The notes beneath the pieces were generated by a model, which saw only the letters and a list, made by a program, of their open reading frames with translations, searched no databases and had not been told where the DNA came from. Below are positions 59,783-64,000 of a DNA stretch of 64,000 bases, one piece after another. A program made the translations under genes and the position numbers. The DNA comes from Nocardiopsis sp. ATB16-24 (GTDB taxonomy: Bacteria > Actinomycetota > Actinomycetes > Streptosporangiales > Streptosporangiaceae). Positions within the stretch are counted from its first letter, which is position 1. Each line of letters opens with the position of its first letter. Location: NCBI RefSeq assembly GCF_030271535.1, contig NZ_JASCXJ010000001.1:429278-493277 (forward strand), given 5' to 3'.

Positions 59783-61195
59783 CTAGCTGCCGTCGCCCCG
59801 GCCGGGTCTGTACTCGGGCTGGGACTGGGGGTTGAACTCCTCCATCCGCACACGTTCGGCCACGCGGAAGCGGGGATCGTCCAGCTTGAGCACGTCGAGC
59901 CCTCGGGTGATGTCGGAGGAGTACACGTGACCGTTGTAGTAGTAGGCCGACCAGGAGCCGCCCAGCACGAGGCGGTTCTCGTTGATCGGGCCGCGGTCGA
60001 AGTAGCCGATCTCCTTCGGGCTCCTCGGGTCGTTGAAGTCGATCACGGAGACGCCGCCCTGGTACCAGGCCTGCACGAAGAAGTCACGGCCGGGGACGGG
60101 GATGAGCGAACCGTTGTGCGCCACACAGTTCTCGGTGGTGGACTGGTGCCGGGGCAGTTTGTAGTAGCCCTGGAACCGGAGTTCGGGGGCGTCCTTGTGT
60201 CCGTCGATCTCGTAGACGGCGTTGGCCCCGCGCTCGGGGCCGACCGCCTCGGTGCAGGTGGCGCCGCCACCGCCTCCGAGTTCGTCGGTGAACAGCACGG
60301 TCCTGCCGTCGTTGGTGAAGGTCGCCGAGTGCCAGAACGCGAAGTTGGTGTCGCGTACCACGTCGGTGACGACCGGGGAGGTCGGGTCGGAGATGTCCAT
60401 CAGGACGCCGTCGCCCATGCACGCGCCCGCGGCTATGTCGTACTCGGGGTAGACGGTGATGTCGTGGCAACCCGAGGTGTTGGTGTTGCCGCCCTCGGGG
60501 AAGAGCACCGGGGCGTCGATGAGCGCCGCCTTGGAGGGGTCGTCCAGCGGAACCTCGATGATGGAGATCTTGTCGTGCGGGGGCTGACAGTGGGGGAAGT
60601 TCACCGACGGCGAGTACGAGGACACGTACACGTACTCGTGCTCGCCGTCCTTGCCCGGGACCAGCGTGTTGGTGTGCGAACCGCAGTCCGTGCGCACCGC
60701 GGCCACGTACCGCGGATTCGCCTTGTCGGAGATGTCGAAGATCCGGATGCCCTCGAACCCGTCGGGGTCGGTCGTGGGAACGGCGGGCGCACCGCACTCG
60801 GTACCCGCGCGCGGGTAGTCGACCGAGAAGTACAGCAGGTCCCCACTGACCGACACGTCCCCCTGGCCACCGGGGCACAGCACCTCGGAGACGATCCTCG
60901 GGTCCTCCGGCTCGGAGATGTCGTAGATGACGAAACCGTTGTAGTTGCCGCCGATGGCGTGGTCTCCGCTGAAGGCGAGGTCGGAGTTGTAGTCGCTCAT
61001 GACCTCGGTCTTGGGGACGTTGGCCACGTGGGTGACGTTGGGGCTGGTTTCCGCGTCGCTGACGAACGTGTCGTCCGCCGAGGCCGACGCGGGGCCGAGA
61101 AGACCGACCATGAGGACGGCTGCTCCGGCCAGGGCGAGACCCGTCGGTCCACGCCCGACGGTCCGGGTTTCAGGGACGAGGGGAGAGGGCGCCAT
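59783..61195 (-). CDS. Secreted LVIVD-repeat beta-propeller protein A, 470 aa
   Basis: Signal peptide with ASASA cleavage region near residue 40; mature protein of repeated blades with GFVIYDISEPEDPRIV, IRIFDISDKANPRYVAAV and GVSVIDFNDPRSP, the LVIVD-type motif. Eight cysteines (VLCPG, TECGAP, TDCGSH, FPHCQPPHDK, SGCHDIT, GACMGDG, ATCTEA, ENCVAH) and many histidines lie in loops and could form disulfides or bind metal. ATG 61195 follows GGAG with 8-nt spacing. Paralogue of the next gene; substrate or ligand unknown. Confidence 0.88.
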   Translation of the reverse strand: MAPSPLVPETRTVGRGPTGLALAGAAVLMVGLLGPASASADDTFVSDAETSPNVTHVANVPKTEVMSDYNSDLAFSGDHAIGGNYNGFVIYDISEPEDPRIVSEVLCPGGQGDVSVSGDLLYFSVDYPRAGTECGAPAVPTTDPDGFEGIRIFDISDKANPRYVAAVRTDCGSHTNTLVPGKDGEHEYVYVSSYSPSVNFPHCQPPHDKISIIEVPLDDPSKAALIDAPVLFPEGGNTNTSGCHDITVYPEYDIAAGACMGDGVLMDISDPTSPVVTDVVRDTNFAFWHSATFTNDGRTVLFTDELGGGGGATCTEAVGPERGANAVYEIDGHKDAPELRFQGYYKLPRHQSTTENCVAHNGSLIPVPGRDFFVQAWYQGGVSVIDFNDPRSPKEIGYFDRGPINENRLVLGGSWSAYYYNGHVYSSDITRGLDVLKLDDPRFRVAERVRMEEFNPQSQPEYRPGRGDGS

Positions 61196-61252
61196 TCTGT
61201 GTACTCCCGAATCCTGTGGAAGGGAAACAGGGAAAAGGTACACAGTTCAACA

Positions 61253-61266
61253 TCTATGCGCATAGA
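61253..61266. promoter_or_regulatory. 14-bp perfect palindrome upstream of LVIVD gene A
   Basis: TCTATGCGCATAGA, 58 bp before the start codon of propeller A, in a 207-bp AT-richer intergenic region. A dimeric repressor or activator site is plausible. A second, shorter repeat TCTCC-TAGA-GGAGA is nearby. Confidence 0.55.
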
Positions 61267-61402
61267 GGGCGACAAAAGAAAACTCTCCATGAGCCCTATG
61301 TCGCCCCTGGTCCTCCCTGGTCACGCACAATATCTCCTAGAGGAGAAAGTGTCATCGCGTGAGGATATCGTCGATAATTCAAGGGTTGTGTTTGGCACGT
61401 GA

Positions 61403-62770
61403 TCAGTGTGAAGGAAGTGACGGCTGAGATTGCGGATTGAACTCCTCCAGGCGCACTCTCTCCGCTTCGACCAGACGCGGATCGGTGAGTCTGAGCACGT
61501 CGAGCCCACGCTGGATCTCGGAGGAGTACACGTGACCGTTGTAGTAGTAGGCCGACCATGAGCCCGCCATGCTCAGGCTCTCCGGATCCCACGGTCCTCG
61601 GTCGAAGTAGGCGATCTCCTCGGGGTGGTCGGGGTCGGTGAGATCGATGACCGAGACGCCGCCCTGATACCAGGCCTGCACGAAGAAGTCACGGCCGGGG
61701 ACGGGGATGAGCGAACCGTTGTGCGCCACACAGTTCTCGGTTTCGGCCTGGTGTCGAGGCAGTTTGTAGTAGCTCCGGAACCGCAATTCAGGCCCCGCTC
61801 CGCCGTGGTCGACGGCATAGACGGCGTTCGCACCGCGCTCGGGTCCGGTCTTCTCGTCACACGTGGCCGCGCTGCCGCCTCCGAGTTCGTCGGTGAAGAC
61901 CACGTGACGGGCGTCGTTGGTGAGGGTCGCCGAGTGCCAGAACGCGAAGTTCTCGTCCTGGACCCGCTCGGTGACGACCGGGTTCACCGGGTCGGAGATG
62001 TCCAGGAGCACCCCGTCTCCCATACAGGCCGCGGCCGCGATGTCCCGTTCGGGATAGGCGGTGATGTCGTGGCAACCCGAGGTGTTCTTGTGCGCCTCCT
62101 CGGCGAACAGTCTCGGCTCGCTGACGACCGCAGCCGCGGCGGGATCGTCCAAAGGCACCTCGACCACCATGATCTTGTCGTGGGGAGGCTGACAGTGGGG
62201 GAAGTCCACCGACGGCGAGTACGAGGACACGTACACGTACTCGTGCTCGCCGTCCTTGCCCGGGACCAGCGTGTTGGTGTGCGAACCGCAGTCCGTGCGC
62301 ACCGCGGCCACGTACTGCGGATTCGCCTTGTCGGAGATGTCGAAGATCCGGATGCCCTCGAACCCGTCGGGATCGGTGGCCGACACCGCCGAGGCACCGC
62401 ACTCCTCGTTCGCCCGCGGGTAGTCGACCGAGAAGTACAGCAGGTCCCCGCTGACCGACACGTCCCCCTGACTGCCCGGGCACAGGACCGTGGAGACGTG
62501 CCGGGGTTCCTCCGGCCGAGAGATGTCGTAGACGGCGAAACCGTGGTAGTTGCCGACGATGACGTGGTCACCGGTGAAGGCCAGGTCGGAGTTGTGGGCG
62601 GCGGGGCTGTCCAGGGCCTCGGCCTTGGGCAGATGGGCCACGTGCTCGATACCCCCGCCCGTGCTCACGTCGTCATCGACCCGCGTTCCGGTGGTGAACA
62701 TGACCGCGACCAGCAGGGGCACGGCCCCGAGCACACCCCGGCGAAGCCGCCTTCCGTTCCCTGGCACCAT
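61403..62770 (-). CDS. Secreted LVIVD-repeat beta-propeller protein B, 455 aa
   Basis: Close paralogue of protein A, with the same eight cysteine contexts and identical stretches such as GRDFFVQAWYQGGVSVID and PHCQPPHDK. The N-terminal region (RRLRRGVLGAVPLLVAVMF) is a signal or anchor without a clear AxA site, unlike A. ATG 62770 follows GGGGGTGGGGG about 3 nt upstream; an in-frame GTG earlier is possible. It is the upstream gene of the tandem pair, divergent from the DUF305 lipoprotein. Confidence 0.88.
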   Translation of the reverse strand: MVPGNGRRLRRGVLGAVPLLVAVMFTTGTRVDDDVSTGGGIEHVAHLPKAEALDSPAAHNSDLAFTGDHVIVGNYHGFAVYDISRPEEPRHVSTVLCPGSQGDVSVSGDLLYFSVDYPRANEECGASAVSATDPDGFEGIRIFDISDKANPQYVAAVRTDCGSHTNTLVPGKDGEHEYVYVSSYSPSVDFPHCQPPHDKIMVVEVPLDDPAAAAVVSEPRLFAEEAHKNTSGCHDITAYPERDIAAAACMGDGVLLDISDPVNPVVTERVQDENFAFWHSATLTNDARHVVFTDELGGGSAATCDEKTGPERGANAVYAVDHGGAGPELRFRSYYKLPRHQAETENCVAHNGSLIPVPGRDFFVQAWYQGGVSVIDLTDPDHPEEIAYFDRGPWDPESLSMAGSWSAYYYNGHVYSSEIQRGLDVLRLTDPRLVEAERVRLEEFNPQSQPSLPSH

Positions 62771-63075
62771 CGCCCCCACCCCCGATAACACGGAACGCAC
62801 CCATGTGACTACTTGGTGTTGTACTCCCCTTGTGCGCGGGCACACCAGGCGAAACGCCGGGAAGGGACATCTCACACCAGGAAAGACATACGCCGCACAG
62901 GAGCCCAAAGAGCGTGCTTGACCAGGAAAAACGAAACGAAACGGCGCCCATCCGGCGACAGAGCTGGACAAAGCGAGGGGGAAGTGAGTAGAAAACCCGC
63001 AGGACGTTACTTTCAGGGACACCCGGACCACGGACACCGCGGTACGCCCGCGCCCACCCCATCGGAGGACACCTC
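62771..63075. promoter_or_regulatory. Divergent promoter region of LVIVD B and DUF305 genes
   Basis: About 300 bp without a gene. It contains relatively AT-rich patches (62885-62945) and several A-runs such as GAAAAACGAAACGAAACGG around 62934-62952 (split by line). Shared control of the two divergent genes is likely, but I found no clear operator. Confidence 0.4.
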
Positions 63076-63783
63076 GTGCGTCGCCTGGCATTCACGGCCG
63101 GAACCGCTCTCCTGTTGCTCGGGGTCTCGGCCTGCGCGGACGACCGCGGGCAGGGGTCGGCCAATGTCATCGCCCCCGGTGCGCCCGGCGCGTCGTCCTC
63201 CCCCGCGACGGAGGAACAGATCGCCGCCCTGGCCGAGGAACAGGGCCACAACGAGGCCGACGTCATCTACCTGGTGAAGATGATCGGGCACCACGCACAG
63301 GCGCTGGAGATGACCGACCTGGTTCCGGAGCGCCATGAGCGCGAGGACATCGAACGTATCGCCGATCGCATCGCCTCCGCCCAGGCACCGGAGATCACCG
63401 CCATGGAGAGTTGGCTGGAGGAGAACGTCTTCGGACCGGCCAGGGAGAATCCGGCCTACCAGAACTTCTGTGGGCTGGAGGGCGAGGGCGCCCACCAGCA
63501 CGGCCGAAGTGGTGACGCGCTCGCGTGCGACCTGGACATCGACCACGACGACATGCCCGGCATGGCCTCGCGGGAGGAGATGGAGCGACTGGCGGAGGCC
63601 GAGGGCGACGAGTTCGACCGGCTCTTCGTGGAGTTGATGACGGTCCACCACGAAGGTGCCGTCACCATGGCGGAGGAGGTTCTGGCCGAGGGCAGGGACC
63701 AGACGGTGCTGAGGATGGCCAACGACGTGATCGCCGAGCAGAACGCGGAGATCGCGCGTATGGAACGGGTGCTGGAGGGCTGA
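63076..63783 (+). CDS. DUF305 lipoprotein, 235 aa
   Basis: Signal peptide with lipobox GVSACADD anchoring it to the outer membrane face. Two DUF305 halves, each with a paired histidine motif: MIGHHAQALEMT and MTVHHEGAVTMAEEV. The fold is ferritin-like and binds metals in some relatives (copper, in several described contexts). A central Cys pair (FCGLEG and ACDLD) may be disulfide bonded. GTG 63076 follows CGGAGG at good spacing. DUF305 and LVIVD proteins are found together in several actinobacteria, suggesting one exported system. Confidence 0.93.
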   Translation: MRRLAFTAGTALLLLGVSACADDRGQGSANVIAPGAPGASSSPATEEQIAALAEEQGHNEADVIYLVKMIGHHAQALEMTDLVPERHEREDIERIADRIASAQAPEITAMESWLEENVFGPARENPAYQNFCGLEGEGAHQHGRSGDALACDLDIDHDDMPGMASREEMERLAEAEGDEFDRLFVELMTVHHEGAVTMAEEVLAEGRDQTVLRMANDVIAEQNAEIARMERVLEG

Positions 63784-63807
63784 CCCGCGAGGAAGGCCTC
63801 GACGGTA

Positions 63808-63835
63808 CCGGGGCGTCCCGGGCGGAGCGCCCCGG
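63808..63835. terminator. Hairpin between DUF305 and clpX
   Basis: CCGGGGCG (63808-63815) and CGCCCCGG (63828-63835) form an 8-bp stem with a 12-nt loop between the convergent genes. Confidence 0.65.
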
Positions 63836-63873
63836 CGGGATCGTCGTCGTGTCGTGTCGGACGAGTACGGACC

Positions 63874-64000
63874 TCAGGCGGATTTCTCCTGGCGGGCACC
63901 ACGCACCTGCCCCCGCGGCACGATCGTGGGATTGACATTGTCCACCACCGTCTCCCCACTGATGATCACCCGCCCCACATCCTCCCGCGACGGCACCTCA
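63874..64000 (-). CDS. clpX: ClpX C-terminus (runs off the right edge)
   Basis: The last 42 residues on the minus strand read [20 protein letters not shown] then VNPTIVPRG and a short polar tail, matching the C-terminal region of actinobacterial ClpX, the ATPase that unfolds substrates for ClpP. The TGA is at 63874-63876. The rest lies outside the window, so only the end can be judged; the SREDV and VNPTIVPR residues make it fairly secure. Confidence 0.8.
   Translation of the reverse strand, partial: EVPSREDVGRVIISGETVVDNVNPTIVPRGQVRGARQEKSA

Overview
The window is high-GC actinobacterial DNA, probably from a member of the Nocardiopsaceae (Nocardiopsis or a close relative). This rests on very G+C-rich third codon positions, frequent GTG starts, actinobacterial gene orders (clpX / folC-DUF4233-ndk / mreBCD-mrdA-rodA / rne-rplU-rpmA-obgE-proB / proA / nadD-rsfS-phosphatase / leuS) and a tmsA-tmsB pair for 10-methyl branched fatty acids. 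Genus is inference; no rRNA is present. Nearly all core genes lie on the minus strand, so the core reads from the right end (clpX, cut off at 64000) to the left end (leuS, cut off at 1).

Region 1-6.8 kb: 5' part of leuS, a divergent acyl-CoA ligase, and an ATPase-less sugar ABC importer (binding lipoprotein and two permeases) whose two permease genes are separated by a small gene on the opposite strand. Region 7-20 kb: tmsB/tmsA lipid methylation genes, glutamate racemase, a TPR-like protein, two small conserved hypotheticals (one a zinc ribbon), a DinG-like Fe-S helicase, an ArsR/SRPBCC pair with a clear operator, two tRNA-Ala(GGC) copies flanking a small gene, a solo GroES-like protein, a TetR remnant and a lactate 2-monooxygenase-like flavoenzyme. 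Region 20.8-28.3 kb: FAD monooxygenase, a second ATPase-less sugar ABC importer, its divergent LacI regulator with two operator-like sites, and a GH13 alpha-glucosidase. A third identical tRNA-Ala(GGC) follows.

Region 28.5-43 kb: histidine phosphatase, rsfS and nadD; an M48 protease; an esterase; a CaiB/BaiF-type CoA transferase with unusual domain order; a secreted beta-solenoid-like protein; proA; a solo MazF/PemK-like protein; a TetR/SDR/hydrolase group; then proB, obgE, rpmA and rplU. Accessory genes have split the usual proB-proA-nadD run. Region 43-58.4 kb: RNase E/G, the two radical-SAM-associated proteins (TIGR03936/TIGR03960 type), rodA-mrdA-mreD-mreC-mreB for lateral wall synthesis, ndk, a DUF4233 membrane protein and folC.

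Region 58.4-64 kb is the most unusual part. Where Streptomyces-like genomes carry valS between clpX and folC, this window has a divergent FolC-like paralogue with a changed active site, two tandem secreted LVIVD beta-propeller proteins with eight conserved cysteines each, and a divergent DUF305 lipoprotein. Perfect-stem hairpins separate most convergent units, and several genes appear to have leaderless starts, with a -10-like hexamer 6-8 nt before the start codon. I saw no CRISPR array, rRNA operon, insertion sequence, prophage or biosynthetic megacluster.
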